From positions 62,001 to 126,000 of the forward strand of contig JAZAYU010000184.1 of assembly GCA_038501625.1 (NCBI GenBank): a stretch of DNA of 64,000 nucleotides, read 5' to 3'. This stretch comes from Corbicula japonica (Eukaryota; Mollusca; Bivalvia; Venerida; Cyrenidae). The translations under genes were made by a program, and so were the position numbers. The notes under the pieces are model-generated. The model made no database searches. It was not told where the DNA came from and saw only the letters and a program-made list of their open reading frames with translations. Positions 24,653 through 37,062 of this stretch are shown here, piece after piece; position 1 is the stretch's first letter; each line of letters starts with the position of its first letter.

Positions 24653-25952
24653 AGAGCCCCTAAGGTGACATTTAGCATACTTTTTTCATTTTCCATACTT
24701 TTTTTAAGAAAATTATTTCGTTATTACGTTTAATCTTATGTTTTGGACAATTCTAAATAAGCGGTAAAATTGGGAATATCCGTGTTGCAAGTTCTCTCCA
24801 AATTTTATCATTTCTGCATATCGAGTGTTTGTACAAATAATGGATCTTCACAAAAGGAAAGAAAAAGCCGTTTAACACTTACGATTCAGCCGAGATGCGT
24901 AAATCTTAAAATTCAACATTGAAGGCTCTATGGTCCCCGCAATATGCATACCATCGTTTGGGATCGATCGAAATTTTACGGTAGCTACTTGTGTTGATAA
25001 GGAGTTGTCCCTAACCCGGGGATATGTGGCGTGGTCAATTATATTGAATGCATTTCCATTTCTGCCTATGAACAGGCTAAATCAAACCGAGCGTGCAATG
25101 ATGTAATATTTGTCGTGTTCGGTGAATATGTTTCTATCAGTTGACCGTAGCATGGATCGAAGAAAGTGTGCTTGCATTTGAAGGGGAACGCATGTCGTAA
25201 ATTTTGCTCAGACTGTTTAGTTTTCTTGATGAGGGTGTCAGTAATGAAATATGAAAAAACTCATAGATACTGTTCCATTTGCTGTAATTGACCGAACAAT
25301 CAGAAAAATACTCAACCTGTTACTGTCGGGCAGCAATATCACAGAGTTTGGGCGTTCCTAGCTTACGGGGACTGGACCACTTCTGCATAAAGATTGTTAT
25401 ACATAACTTATATATGAAGGCTATGACCATCTGATTTTACTGGTTATTGTCGTATTCAAAGCTCTTCATGTATTTTCTTGATCATTTAAGAATTTCATAA
25501 GATTTTTTACAAAAGCCGTTTGCCGCTCTGCAGCATTATCACGTCTCTTTTTAATCTCCAACCGATGAACTCGAACTTTGTATTGATGCATTTTTAAAAA
25601 AATATACATGTACATACAACATTCATACTGCTTGTAATTGTTCGAACACTCATAAATATGGTATTTAAAATTGTGATCTTTGGGCAGCATTATCACGTTT
25701 TGTTTCAACACCATCGTTCAAATATAAAAGGGGGGAGCGGTTACTGTAAAAATAGTGTAATAGCATCTTCAAATTCTTCAGACGTGTGAGATAAAATTTT
25801 AAGGAACATGATTACGCAATCAGGTAACCGGTGTTAATACTTTTGTATTTTAGTGCTTTTTACTGCTATGCATCAGTAATTCCGTTCTTGATACAGTCAC
25901 ATAAAAATATGGACAAGGAAAAGAAGATGCTAAATGTCACCTTAGGGGCTCC
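24653..25952. mobile_element. Candidate 1.3-kb inverted-repeat element
   Basis: AGCCCCTAAGGTGACATTTA at 24655 is repeated in inverted orientation at 25931-25951, and weaker matching continues inward for about 25 bp (CTTTTTTCATTTTCCATA against CTTTTCCTTGTCCATA). The 20-bp perfect core makes a terminal inverted repeat likely. No clean target-site duplication was found, and an R1 copy lies inside. No transposase is present. Confidence 0.55.
24923..25130 (+). repeat. Dispersed repeat R1, copy (central block)
   Basis: It shares TTGAAGGCTCYATGGTCC, CATACCATCGTTTGGGATCG, GCATTTCCATTTCTGCC, TATGAACAGGCTAAATCAAA, CCGAGCGTGCAAT and TGTCGTGTTCGGTG with the other copies. Confidence 0.8.
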
Positions 25953-26867
25953 GTATATTCAGTTTATTAATGTCGGTTTTTATCACATTATAAAGGTTCC
26001 AGTAAGTTCCAGATTTATTTTCCGGTCATGTAGTTATCTGATATCTTATATATTAAGTAACCACAACGTGGCTGTGCTTGTTTTATTGACCTGTTTGTAT
26101 CAACGACAGGATTTCAATTTGGACTATCTGACAATGATTTGAATTTCATGGGGCTTGCTCTGGTCAGTTTATGAGATTCGGTTTTCCTTCCTTACAGAGT
26201 TTTTTTTCGTAGTTGATATCTATCAGTTTACATATTTTGTTTCGTACATCTTGTTATATTTATGCCGTTTTTTAAAGGTTTCAAAATTATAATCGCAATC
26301 TCCGTTCAGTTAAATCAGTAGTCAAAACCTGTTATAATGAGGCATTATAAAACCAAGCCAAGCTTCATTATAGATTTTATTTTAACTGAATAGCAAAGTA
26401 GTACACATTCAACATACTTCATGCATTTCGTTTTTCTTGCTTTTTGTTGAATTTATTGCCCACTTATTTCCTTTATAGTTCGTACTATTCTTAAATTACT
26501 ATTTCTAATGATTTAATTACAATTTAAAAATAATTACCTATTTTTGTTATTTTTGACTCTTATTTTAACTATTGTGTACCTTTAATCGACACTAAGTGTG
26601 ATAATGAACAATGAATAATGAACAATGAAACAAAATAATTTATAAATACTTTCAATTTATAAATTAAATTCAATAAAATTCAAATGCGTAAGGAGCAGCT
26701 AATACCAATTTTATCACATTTAAACTTTTGATCGACTGCTTATGCGATGAACAACTAGAGTTGAAGGTTTACGTTTTATCTTCTTTCGTCTTTTAAACTA
26801 AGAGCTATAAAGAGCATCAGTTTAGAAGATTGTAATACATTCTCGTTTCATTTTGATAGAGGCAGTA

Positions 26868-26965
26868 ATATGCATTTCCAGTTCTGCCCATGAACAGGTT
26901 CAGTCAAACCGAGCCTGCAATATTTTTGTTTTAGTAATGTTTGGTGGATTTCAATATTCCCCTTT
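26868..26965 (+). repeat. Dispersed repeat R1, short copy
   Basis: Contains ATATGCATTTCCAGTTCTGC, CCATGAACAGGTTCAGTCAA, ACCGAGCCTGCAATATTTTT and CCCCTTTTCAT of the central block; the flanks are unrelated, so it is truncated. Confidence 0.8.
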
Positions 26966-27334
26966 TCATTTTTTAAAAGAATGTCAGGAGATTAATCTTA
27001 TCTAAAACTCCACAGCATGAATAACTCGGGAATAATCCACGCATGTATGATATAAACATATTGAATCAAAGACCGTTTTGATGATAACCTTTCTCAATAC
27101 GGAAAAAAACAGTCATCAACTATTTACTCTTTATCTTTTCTAGGACAGTTTAGAGAGATTTAAAAGAGCGGAAATTTTCGAATTATTGGAAACAGCCCAA
27201 ACTGAAACGAAGGTTAATTATAACAAGCAAACAAATAGCAGGAATCCTTGAGCAGAAACAAATAAAGAAAATTCGAAAAGTCACATCGAAGACGCAATTT
27301 TTTTCTTTGATTGGACAATTCTGGGAAAGGAAGC

Positions 27335-27739
27335 ATGTCTGACAATATATATATTGTTCCTGTGATCAACAAAATTGTCCTCGGTAAACAGATCGTAAAT
27401 TTATGCGGCAATGAAGGTACTGAAGATAACAGTAACAACGCCGGGCTGAGAAAACTTCTACAGTTGGGTATCACTGTGACTGAAAAGGAGATGGAAAACG
27501 TACTCAAGAATGCTGAATTCAAATTCTATGATGAAACGTGCAATATTAATACAATTCGATCGGGTTTATATGAAAACAAATTTACATTTATGTTTGATGA
27601 AAAGATGCAACCCATTTTCACTGTTAGCAAACCATTTAACATGTATGCATTCTTAGCGAAAATATTGCTCGAGCATTGTTGGCCATGGTTTAAATCACTT
27701 TGTACCATTTACTATGAACATGTCATTAATAAGGGATAA
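27335..27739 (+). CDS. Hypothetical 134-residue protein, possible single exon
   Basis: This is the longest frame here not explained by low-complexity sequence. The chosen ATG at 27335 (protein start MSDNIYIVPVINKIV) follows an in-frame TGA at 27308-27310, has A at -3, and ends at TAA 27737-27739. The peptide has mixed, protein-like composition with charged segments (EKEMENVLKNAEFKF) and an aromatic C-terminus (EHCWPWFKSLCTIYYEH). There is no signal peptide, no clear membrane span and no motif I recognise. A polypyrimidine tract ending TTTTCTAG (27136-27143) could be a splice acceptor upstream, so this may be a last exon. The sequence around it is denser in repeats than in genes, and chance is possible. 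Function unknown. Confidence 0.35.
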   Translation: MSDNIYIVPVINKIVLGKQIVNLCGNEGTEDNSNNAGLRKLLQLGITVTEKEMENVLKNAEFKFYDETCNINTIRSGLYENKFTFMFDEKMQPIFTVSKPFNMYAFLAKILLEHCWPWFKSLCTIYYEHVINKG

Positions 27740-28199
27740 TATCATTACAATCTGGCAATGAATTTTACCTTAAAGATCACCTTCTGATCTATGTTGTAAT
27801 ACGAAATTTAAAATCCATACTCAATGAAAATTGGAAAAAAAACTGTCGAGTATAGGATTTGTCTGTTAAATGTCTTGTGTAGTGGGCATAACTCAGTTCT
27901 TCAGTTTTACATGGAAAAGACATGATACTTGCTCTGACCGAGATCTTAAGTAGAAAATAATTAAAAGAGATACTTTGGCAACTAAACAAAGAGAGAGAAA
28001 TTATTCTAAGATCCTATATTCATTTTGGTTTATAAACATAAAGAAATGCTACTCTTTAAACACTTATTTTGTTATATCAATTACGTCCTTTAAAGGTTGT
28101 TGAGCAAGATACTTATATTTGTTAATAGTTCTTCGAGAAAGTAGTTTTGTTTTAATAATTCGGCCAGTTCAATATCCTAGCCAAAACAGATTTGGATAT

Positions 28200-28705
28200 A
28201 GTTTTACTTCCTGTTTTTTTTTTCAATTTTCACCTTTAGCGTTCTCTGTGATGTGCAGGATTGGGATTCTTAGATCCCCTATCAAAATTCTATTATGTTC
28301 GGTTCCGCCAATCGTTTTCTCGTTAAGGTCAAACCCATTGTTTTATCTGGGGACCATACGCCGCTAAAAATGAAACGTTTTTATCTGAAAATAGCGCATT
28401 GATCGTTCCATTTACACCGTCATACGCATATCAACGTTTGTAATCGATCTGAATAATTGTATTGTACTGTTTAGTTGTAAAAATATTGAGTTGCGCTCGA
28501 CCCTCGGCTAGGAGGCTTAGGCAGCAATTTACTTTTCCATCACAACCCATGAACAGGCTTAAACCGAGCCTGCAGTATTTTTATGTTTGTCGAGTTCTGT
28601 GGCTTTCGAAGTTCTCTTTTTTATTATATCAGTGTTGATTGTGCCATGTGGCGGCTGTAATACTTATCCCCGTACATTCAATCAGTGCTGCTATCATAAG
28701 CTCCT
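28200..28705 (+). repeat. Dispersed repeat R1, most complete copy
   Basis: The 5' block (GTTCTCTGTGATGTGCAGGA, TAGATCCCCTATCAAAATTC, TTATCTGGGGACCATACGCC), central block (GAGTTGCGCTCGACCC, CCATGAACAGGCTTAAACCG) and 3' block (TGGCGGCTGTAA, CGTACATTCAATCAGTGCTG) occur in order. It has no long reading frame, no TIRs and no poly-A tail that I can see. Confidence 0.8.
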
Positions 28706-28730
28706 TGGACGTGTTTGAGGTAGATACTTA

Positions 28731-28863
28731 AGGATTGAATCGATATTCGATGATCTCCATTTGGGTATGGAAAACAGGTTTTTTAAAGTGTGTGAAGCGC
28801 GTACTTTAAACAATCCAACTGTTTTCATACCAAATGGAAATAATCAAATATCGTCTCAATCCT
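28731..28863. mobile_element. 133-bp hairpin MITE with TA duplication
   Basis: Arms of about 48 bp (AGGATTGAATCGATATTCGA at 28731 and its diverged reverse complement ending at 28863) flank a short loop. TA lies on both sides (28729-28730 and 28864-28865). It is inserted just after the R1 copy. Confidence 0.85.
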
Positions 28864-29245
28864 TATATTTACAGACATAAATACTTTCATTAATACATAA
28901 ATTAAGAGAAGAATTCGTGATATTACGGCCTTTTTGAATGGCTGATGAAACAGCCACGTTGACGACAAAGTGAATGACGGGCACGCTTTTTCGCAGCAAC
29001 TCGTGGCAAAATGTGCGTGCTCGGCGACGTCACACGTTAAGACACTGTGCAACGTTCAATAAAATTTAATTGTCAATGGCTTTACTGTAGCCACGCCTTT
29101 TAAAGTAATACGTCACACTGTTAACCTTAGAAATTATGATATGTCGACCAAGCTAAATTGGCGATGTTTACACTTATTTATAGAATGTAAACACGGGTTA
29201 GGCAAATTTACGCGTTAAATGTACTATTGTGCCCTTTTATATCAC

Positions 29246-29335
29246 ATCGCCTCGATAGAACAGTGGTTTACGCTTCTGGCTGCCATTGGTCTAACTTTTG
29301 TTTTCGGCACGGGTTCGATTCACACTGACACACGG
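29246..29335 (+). repeat. tRNA-like module
   Basis: A-box match TAGAACAGTGG and B box GGGTTCGATTC at the right spacing for a tRNA with a variable arm. It converges with the minus-strand module at 29479-29563, giving a 320-bp unit with tRNA-like sequences at both ends pointing inward. Confidence 0.55.
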
Positions 29336-29478
29336 CTTTAAAGGAAATATTTTAGATTTATATTTTTTAAGTTTTATGACAGTCATTTCAAAGTATTGTA
29401 TGTATTTTGCTTCAGTTTATTTTATCACGGAAATAATTGTTGTGTAAAAATATATTTAAAAAATGTAAAAAAAAATGT

Positions 29479-29563
29479 TTCGAACCTACAACCTATTTAA
29501 GCGTTGCTACTATTGCATTTCAAAGTATTTTGAATGACTGCGTCTTAGACCACTCGGCTAATG
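29479..29563 (-). repeat. tRNA-Leu-like module facing the one at 29246
   Basis: The minus strand reads TAGCCGAGTGGTCTAAGACG (canonical class II A box, 29541-29560) and later TGTAGGTTCGAAAC (B box, about 29477-29490). It resembles the Leu-like module at 7486-7570. The stems are imperfect, so it is not called as a tRNA gene. Confidence 0.6.
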
Positions 29564-29804
29564 GAACAAGTATTGGAAGGTTTGCGCTTTGTATTAAACA
29601 ACGATTAAAATAATAAATAATAGACAAATAAGACTTCATCGTACAGGACGAAGTTGAAGTGTTAATATATATGTGTATTAATAGTACTTCAAAAAGTACT
29701 TTTGTATTAATATTTCGATCAAATATTATTTACGTGGAAGTTTTTTTAAAATATCCCAGCCAAATAGATTATGACATTTTCCTATCACCCATGGGAAATA
29801 TTTC

Positions 29805-29960
29805 CTGCTTTTTCAATTTTTGCCTTTGGCGTTCTCTGTGATGTGCATGATTTGTATTATAAGATCCCCTATCAAATTTCTATTATGTTCAGTTCTGCCA
29901 ATTGATTTCCCGTGAAGTTCAAACCCCTTCCTTTATCTGGGAACCTTTCCCCACTGAACG
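29805..29960 (+). repeat. Dispersed repeat R1, 5' block copy
   Basis: It has TTTGCCTTTGGCGTTCTCTG, TGATGTGCATGATTTGTATT, ATAAGATCCCCTATCAAATT and TTTATCTGGGAACC in the R1 order, then diverges. The 94-115-codon frames crossing it are incidental. Confidence 0.8.
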
Positions 29961-30397
29961 TGCAACGTAAACGTGGTATAAATCTGAAATATTGCACTAA
30001 ATATTCCATGTTCACTTTCATGTGCGTTTTGGATGGATCCAAAGTGTACTGTTTACCTGTTTTACAGTTGTATCTTCTTTTTAATTTAAATTTTATTTTA
30101 TGCTTTAAGTGCTCAATTTGTATTATTTTGACAGAAAAATTGCAGGAAATGGCGCCAAAAAAGTTTGTTTTTGACATAATGTCAGCTATCAAATAAAAGT
30201 TTATATAAGCTCTGGTCAACAGAGTTTTGACAGACGGACAGGCAAGGTATATAAGTAGGCGGATTATCAGATTGCTAGTAAAGTCTTAGTTAAAAAACAC
30301 CTGACGTTGATCAAATACAGGGTTGACTGATTGTATTATAATTAAGACTAATATAAATTTGGTTAACAATATTGTACGATAATACTTAGAGGATAAT

Positions 30398-30510
30398 ACA
30401 CGGTTGAGCGTGGCCGAGGCGTGATAATCGGCCCGAGAGGAGCTTGATGGCCCGAGGGCCGTTTGCGGCCCAGGGCCGATTATCACGCCTCGGCCCCGCT
30501 CAGCCGTGTT
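30398..30510. repeat. GC-rich 113-bp palindrome
   Basis: The left arm 30398-30434 (ACACGGTTGAGCG, then GGCCGAGGCGTGATAATCGG) pairs with the right arm 30473-30510 (CCGATTATCACGCCTCGGCC, then CGCTCAGCCGTGT) with very few mismatches. The loop itself holds GGCCCGAGGGCC and GGCCCAGGGCC. Its GC-richness stands out strongly from its AT-rich flanks. Confidence 0.9.
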
Positions 30511-30515
30511 TTAAC

Positions 30516-31324
30516 GTCTATAATACATACCTTTATAGACATCTATTTGGACATCTTTTTATAAAATGTTCACTCAGGTTCTTGAGTGAGCACTTGTTAA
30601 TTGAAGGAGCACTACGTCACGATTCAAGTATTACATCATTTAAGTTAAATATGTGACGTAATTCGACGAATGTTTACTTTTTCAAACAGTGCAAATCACT
30701 GTCGGTTGAATGTTTCTTTTCTTTTTTTTTCTTTTTTTTTTTGCTTTTAAACCAGAACTTCATTGCAAACTCATTGGACTGGGCGGAATATGTTTTAATG
30801 ATGAATGGTAGAAGTGTTTAACGTGGTATGAGTCTGTAAAGGCTATGATTTAAGAGTGTTTCATACTTATCCCACTGCTGCGAGCTTCGATTATCTACAC
30901 CAAATAGGCTTTATTATAACGGAAGTGTGGAGAAAACGTAAGAAACAATTATTGGAAGTTGCGTGATTTTCAATCGGGATATTTCTCTGGTACGTACAAT
31001 TCAGTTTTAGTTAATCATTCCAAAGCTTGTGTTTTAATAAATGATTTCTTTGTCGGTTACTTTAATGTCATTATAAATCTATAGAGTGGAATGCAAAATG
31101 CTTCACTGCCGAGGATTATTTTATTTTAACCTTACGAGGAAACCGCATAAGTTAAGATATACCGATTGAAAACAAAACGGAAATATTGTGACGTCGTGCG
31201 CTCCATCATGATATCAGCCCTCGCGTGAGGGCCGATTATATGATAATGGCCCGGTCTGGAAAATAATAGCCAAATTTACTATATAAATTTGTTACTATAA
31301 ATAGTAAGGTATGTATTATTAGAC
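30516..31324. mobile_element. Candidate ~0.8-kb element with short TIRs
   Basis: GTCTATAATACATACCTT (30516-30533) and its inverted match AAGGTATGTATTATTAGAC (31306-31324) flank 770 bp with no frame. A related GC-rich piece (AGCCCTCGCGTGAGGGCC, then GATTATATGATAATGGCCCG) near 31215-31255 echoes the palindrome at 30398, so the two may belong to one composite insertion. Confidence 0.45.
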
Positions 31325-33690
31325 ATTTCTCTAACTTCTGTCAAGAGTTGATACTGTGCCAAAAATGACAGAGCAAGCAGTGCTCAAAGCTTGTCATTAT
31401 TTTTCAATATTCAAGCTTGAAATCACCTAACAATCAGTTGGGTCACAGGTGTAAGAATGATACTTCGACTGACATTTAAGGCATTTACTTAGACATTCAA
31501 ACATTCAAATTATTCAATTAACAGAAACGCAAATGCTGAAGCAATTTTCTCTATTTTCTATGGTTCAATTAATCAGCTAATAATATTGAAAACACAAATG
31601 TACTTTTGCTGTTTGTTTAAATTTCTATCAATCAAATGAGATGAACATTTAGTTTGTGTGTGATTTAATATGAAATATACTGGTACAGACAATGGTTAAC
31701 TTGTTTTCTTTTCCTTTCAATCAATATACGCCACTTTTATACGCAGCATGCTCTGTCGCAAACAGATCTATAGATTTATAGTCCCGTAGACTTTACTTTC
31801 AGAAAAGCTAATTCATGAATCTTCACACGTTATTAATTGACTTAACAATTATACATATATCTGTTGACAGTGAAATTTGATTTGACTGTTAAAAAGTTTT
31901 ATCAAATTGCATTGCTTATCACTCTGATAATTGCTACATGTTTACCTGCCCGAGCATTTAAGAATTGTACAAAGGAAGTTTTCAAAACACATGAATGTTT
32001 TGACCTGTTGATTTCGTCTTATATTTAAATTTACCCAGTATAAATCTGTATTCTTTTTTCTTAAAAAAAGGATACATATATATCAGGAAAAGCCGCACTC
32101 ACATCCTCTCAACACAGCCAAAATAAACAGGAAAAGAGATCATGGGTTTAAACACTTTTTCCAATAAACTGTTTTGTGATCGTTTGCGAATTACTTCTTG
32201 TGACCGGAAAACCGAGGCTATACAGGAAAGCTGAAGGTTCAAACTATTGCAGAATCCATTAAGTTGCAAGTCGTCTGGATCGTCGCGCCCCTCGAAAACC
32301 AGCTACAAATAATGCACCAATGCATTATCCGAATCCAGCAATAAGGACTGACCCTGTTAAGGTAAGGGACTGGAACGAAACGTACGAGTAATAATGCTGT
32401 AAAACGTTCAGAGGTTAAAAAATCTCAAGATAGTGCCGGCTGTTCAAGTAATACTAGTACAAGGATACATTTTAAAAAGCCAGTAGACTGCTCGTTGAGC
32501 ATATTGAATTGAAGTGGATGAGACTATATGTTAACGCATTTAAATATTAGCATCGCAAATGAAATATTTTTGTGGTCAAAATACTTTATTGTACTGTGCA
32601 CAAGCGAACACCGATAAATGAGGTGGAAAGATATAACGAAAACTAAAATCGAATGTTCTACAATAACATCTTATGTGATATGTCTTGTGTATGGACGTGT
32701 TTGACATTAAACTGAAGAATGAAAACGGTCGAAACATTTTGAAATAAAAGAGTTTAAATAGACTTGGATACAACATTGTAAAATCGAGCAGTTTTTTTCT
32801 ATACTTTTGCATTTTAAACTGAAAACTGAAGAAATACAAATGCTCATCCAATTTGAAAGAAAAGTTAATAAGAAAACTAACGAAACGTTTAATCAGTAGA
32901 GAAAATTTTCTTCTTAGACTACCGTTGTGACGATGTCGATTGAAAATAATCACATCGCACACAATGCTATCGGACTGATGTTGTTGAACTGTGGCTTACA
33001 TCTTGAGATCTACATTTGATGTCTTCATTTACACACATAGACCTTCAACAGAGTTTACTTTCACACACCGAGAAAACCCTGACAGCAACGCAAACACACA
33101 GCGATAAATTACAGGCATAATATATGTTTTAAACTTAGATACCATTTTTTATTTAAGATTCCAGTAGATATTTAACTTAAAAATTTAATTTTCTTTAATT
33201 CGACATATTTTTAACTTAAATGACTGTCGTCGTTTATTATTTATCGGTGCTTGGACTTCTGTGCGTGAGTCTAAAACTTGGGTCGAAACATTCTATGGAC
33301 AAAATCCCAGGAAACGTTTGACTATTTCACCTCGCATGTCGCTACTTCTGAAGGAAAGTCACAGTAGTTAACCAATTTTTTTCTGGCGAATATAACTGCC
33401 GCTGAATCCCTAGCGAGTTTAAGATATCTTTCCTTGAGGTTTAAGTATAGGTAACACTACAGTAATTCGGGTGGCTTGAGAACCAGTCAATTTTGTCTAG
33501 GGTTTGTGCGGACCATTAGATAACGTAACTCTGTGATTGGTTGGAAATGCAAAAGCAGAATAAACATATTTAATTGCTATGTGATAATGCACAGTGTATT
33601 GAAGAAGTTGAAACAAAACATTTGCATTTTTATTTTGAGTGAATGAAAATTTTTATCTTTAAAAATATTGTGATATAATATTGTAATATT
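31325..33690. other. No supported gene
   Basis: AT-rich. The 128-codon minus-strand frame at 32576-32962 is Phe/Tyr/Ser/Lys-rich with no recognisable domain and is likely chance. No RNA gene or repeat was resolved. Confidence 0.45.
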
Positions 33691-33700
33691 GTGGACAAAG

Positions 33701-33723
33701 TATACAGAGCCTCGCTCTGTATA
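33701..33723. repeat. Short perfect hairpin
   Basis: TATACAGAGC, a CTC loop and GCTCTGTATA give perfect 10-bp arms. Confidence 0.85.
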
Positions 33724-34489
33724 TTTTTCTCCGACTCGCCTAATATATTCAAGCTTGGTAAGACAGTAACCTAATATTCTATATATACTGAAATTTGTTA
33801 AAATTTAAATTGCACAATTCTGCACAATATTTACCATATCATGTCCTTTAGTGCAATGTTTACAAATTTTAGTTGCTTTGTTTTATTAAAGTATAAGCCG
33901 TACCTTTTTGTTTACCACAAACAATAATATCATGTTTTCATGATGAGTGATAAGCATAGGAAAGAAATGTTTAAATAGATACAAGCAGAAATTAATACGT
34001 TATACAACAGCCAATTAAAGGCCCATTTGTTTAGTTTACAACAGTCGTTTATTTACTGATAACGACTGAGTAAGAGTCTAGGGACATGTTTTGACCGTAA
34101 TTGTCATGGTCCGTAATGTCCCTAAATCAGAGCGTCTACCATTCTAAGCGTCTAGATAACCAAGACCAAAGAAACTCCACCTTTTGCCTAGTTGCTTTTG
34201 AAATAACGATTTTGGTTAGCTGCAGTTTAATAATCCAATTATACTAAAGAATTGAAAAGGGGTATTCCACACTGATATCCTTCATCCATGAAAGAATAAA
34301 TAAAGAAAGCGACAACCACGAACTTCAAACGGCTTAACTTGGTTTTCTTCGCAGTTTTCATAGTAAATTCCTACCGTATACCCGGCCGCCCGTGGGCGAG
34401 CCGGGTGAAGGAACACATAGCTGTTATTACGACGACAGCCAGTAGAATAAAATTATCAAACATTCAGTTATAAGGTGTCAAAAACAATC

Positions 34490-34895
34490 TTGCTTTTTAA
34501 ATTTTGAGTTTGGCGTTGTCTGTGATATGCAGGATTTATATTCTAAGATCCCCTGTCTAAATTCTATTCTGTTTAGTTCCGCCCATTGTCTTCTCGTTTA
34601 GGGCAAATCCATTATTTAATTATTATTCTTATACCATTCTTTGGTATTAATTTTAAAATACCACATTGAAGGTTCCATGTCTACCGCCATATGCACACCA
34701 TCGTTTGGGATGATCAAAATTATACTGTTTATTGGTGCAAATACTGAGTTGCGCTCAATCTGGGGCGGCGTGGGCAGTAATATACATTTCCTTTACTGTC
34801 ATGAACAGGCTCAATCAAACCGAGCCTGCGATATTTTTTTTTAATTTTTCGTGTTCGATGGCTTTCAAAGTTCCCTTTTCATCTATTTCACGTAG
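34490..34895 (+). repeat. Dispersed repeat R1, long copy
   Basis: The 5' block (GGCGTTGTCTGTGATATGCA, TTCTAAGATCCCCTGTCTAA) and central block (CCGCCATATGCACACCATCG, GAGTTGCGCTCAATCTGGGG, CATGAACAGGCTCAATCAAA, TTCGATGGCTTTCAAAGTTC) are both present. Confidence 0.85.
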
Positions 34896-34979
34896 GCTCT
34901 AAACGCTCCTGTTGGTGATATTGCTGCCTGATGACAATAGCTTGAAAACATAATACTATTCTGAGTGTCCGATCAATTA

Positions 34980-36960
34980 CAACAGTAAAAACAGTTTATG
35001 TAAGTTTCTTAAATTTCTTTATTGGCACCCAGAATAGCACGTTCAGACTTTATTTTTGTGAATAGAGCATACATGTATTCTTTTGACTGCTACATGTCAC
35101 ATTGCAAAAAGTCCAACGCATCTCGACTCAATCATCCGCCAGTAAGAAAAGAAGCCTTTAAGGAGGTGTCATGTTTGCACTTAAACAAACTTTGACAGCT
35201 TCGCCCATACCTAGCTATGCAATAAAACATTCCATTCTAGGAAATTTACGACATGCTATCCCCCTTGTGGTATATACTTCCGCATCTGAACTCTGCCCTG
35301 TGCTAAATCCTGCAATATATCATTGGAAATTATTATTATTTAGTAATTGATACATTTCGTTTTAATTGTGTCTTGTAGGAACGGTTAAGAGAGAGAATGA
35401 AATGTATTTTAAATTGTATTTGTAATTGCTTATGATTATATAAGTAATTATATTTTTACTCGTAAATACATGTTTTAAACAATTTGTTAGTGAGAATGTA
35501 CTTATTTCTTGTGTATAAGGGAGAATCGCTTTGTTTTTATGATTTAAAATTATTTTGAATAAAAAGCGCACAATCATCAAGTCCTGATTGTTGTCAGTAT
35601 CATATTACTCATGTGGGCATTTAAAATGATGTTTTGTGTTGTTTAGTTTTTGTGAATTTATGTAAATAGAAGTAAATAGAAGATCGTTATTTTCCTTTAC
35701 TGTTCTAACGTGTCGTACCGTATGTTAAATAAAGATACATTAGTAAAACTCATTTGTGAAAAGTTTCATTAAACAGCATTTTGTCGTTATTGAAATTTTG
35801 ATAATTTTCTTTTTTTTTTATCGATGAACGTGATGGGAAGGCGTGTGGTTAGCCCTTAAGCGGTTTAAACTTTGTAATGCGACATGAGAGCGTATTTCTT
35901 CGGTTCTTTGATTATATCACGAATAGGTCCGATGCCAAAACCATCTGAGAAGTCAATAAGTTTTTACCGCCAATGTAATCTTTGTATAAAGTGTCGTTAT
36001 TACAATAATACTGACGTTGACTGCCTCGTCCCTGACTTGCTATCCAATAAATCATCCATAGCAAGCTTCGAAAAGGCTACAGCCTAACCTACAAAAGTTA
36101 CAGTATAGCAATCCCGGCAGTAACCAGCAGTAGAAGCATTACAAGTGGCTTTCACTGTCATTGAATTTTAGGAAAATTGCAACATTTTCACATCCACCAG
36201 TAAAACATGGTAAAGTACGAAAGTCGAACGTAAATGTTTGAACATCGTGGATCGATCTAATGCGATAAGAGCAGTGCCGCGGGGATAGGTGGAAACAATT
36301 TTGATACCGCCGAACGCCGATAGATTTAGACGATCGACCGTTCAGTTTAAAGAACAAATATTTACTTCTTGTTCTTACTCATAAACAAGGTTTTCCGTAT
36401 TGTATCACAAATTATGGAAAACATTTGTAAGTTTTATCGCCGATACGCAAAAATAACAACAATTCGAAGAAGTTTGCGAAAAAGATAACCCTTATCATAC
36501 AAAAACTTTAATTTTCTTGACCCATGTTCTGGTCAACTGGCAGCGAAAAGCAAAAGACACATAAATTCGCACTGGTTGTAATGTTCTTTAGGAAAATTGC
36601 TACTTTTTTACATTCAGAACTTACCAGAAAGCAATGGAATTCAAAACAAATTGACTGATTGCATGTAAACATGACATCTATAACGACATTCATAACGGTT
36701 AGGGGAAATGGGTTAGTTTGTTGATTCAGAAACTCGTGACGATGAGGATAATTTAATACGGTTGAAGTAAGAAATATAGTAACGTGACTCGTTTTGATAA
36801 ATAAAGTCATTTGAACCCAGTACATGACGCACAACGTGGGACCTGCCAATGATGTTTAAATACCTCGAGATCACTCCGCAAGTGAATGTCTATACTCAAT
36901 GGAAATTCGAGGACGAATTCCTATATGGAGAGATGTATGTTACCCGGCTATGATTGTGTT
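34980..36960. other. No supported gene
   Basis: AT-rich sequence. Minus-strand frames of 72-113 codons (35362, 36139, 36508) show no recognised domain or splice context. Confidence 0.45.
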
Positions 36961-36984
36961 AGTACAGCACTTGTACTATCTCGC

Positions 36985-37062
36985 CATTGAGCTAGCTTTA
37001 ATGGCGGCGGACTGGCATGCGAGGGGTACCGGGTTCATTCCTTGGTTCAGGCGTGGATTTAT
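36985..37062 (+). repeat. Degenerate tRNA-like module
   Basis: GGCGGCGGACTGGCATGCGA, then GGGGTACCGGGTTCATTCC, resembles the anticodon-to-T-arm half of a class II tRNA. The A-box region is poor. It is interpreted as a SINE fragment. Confidence 0.4.

Noticed and set aside
28940..28970. A second hammerhead core at GGCTGATGAAACAGCC
   Set aside because: CTGATGAAA is followed directly by CAGCC; there is no stem II before GAAA, only a short hairpin.
32576..32962. A 128-codon minus-strand frame
   Set aside because: Phe/Ser/Lys-rich composition typical of AT-rich chance frames, with no domain or splice context.
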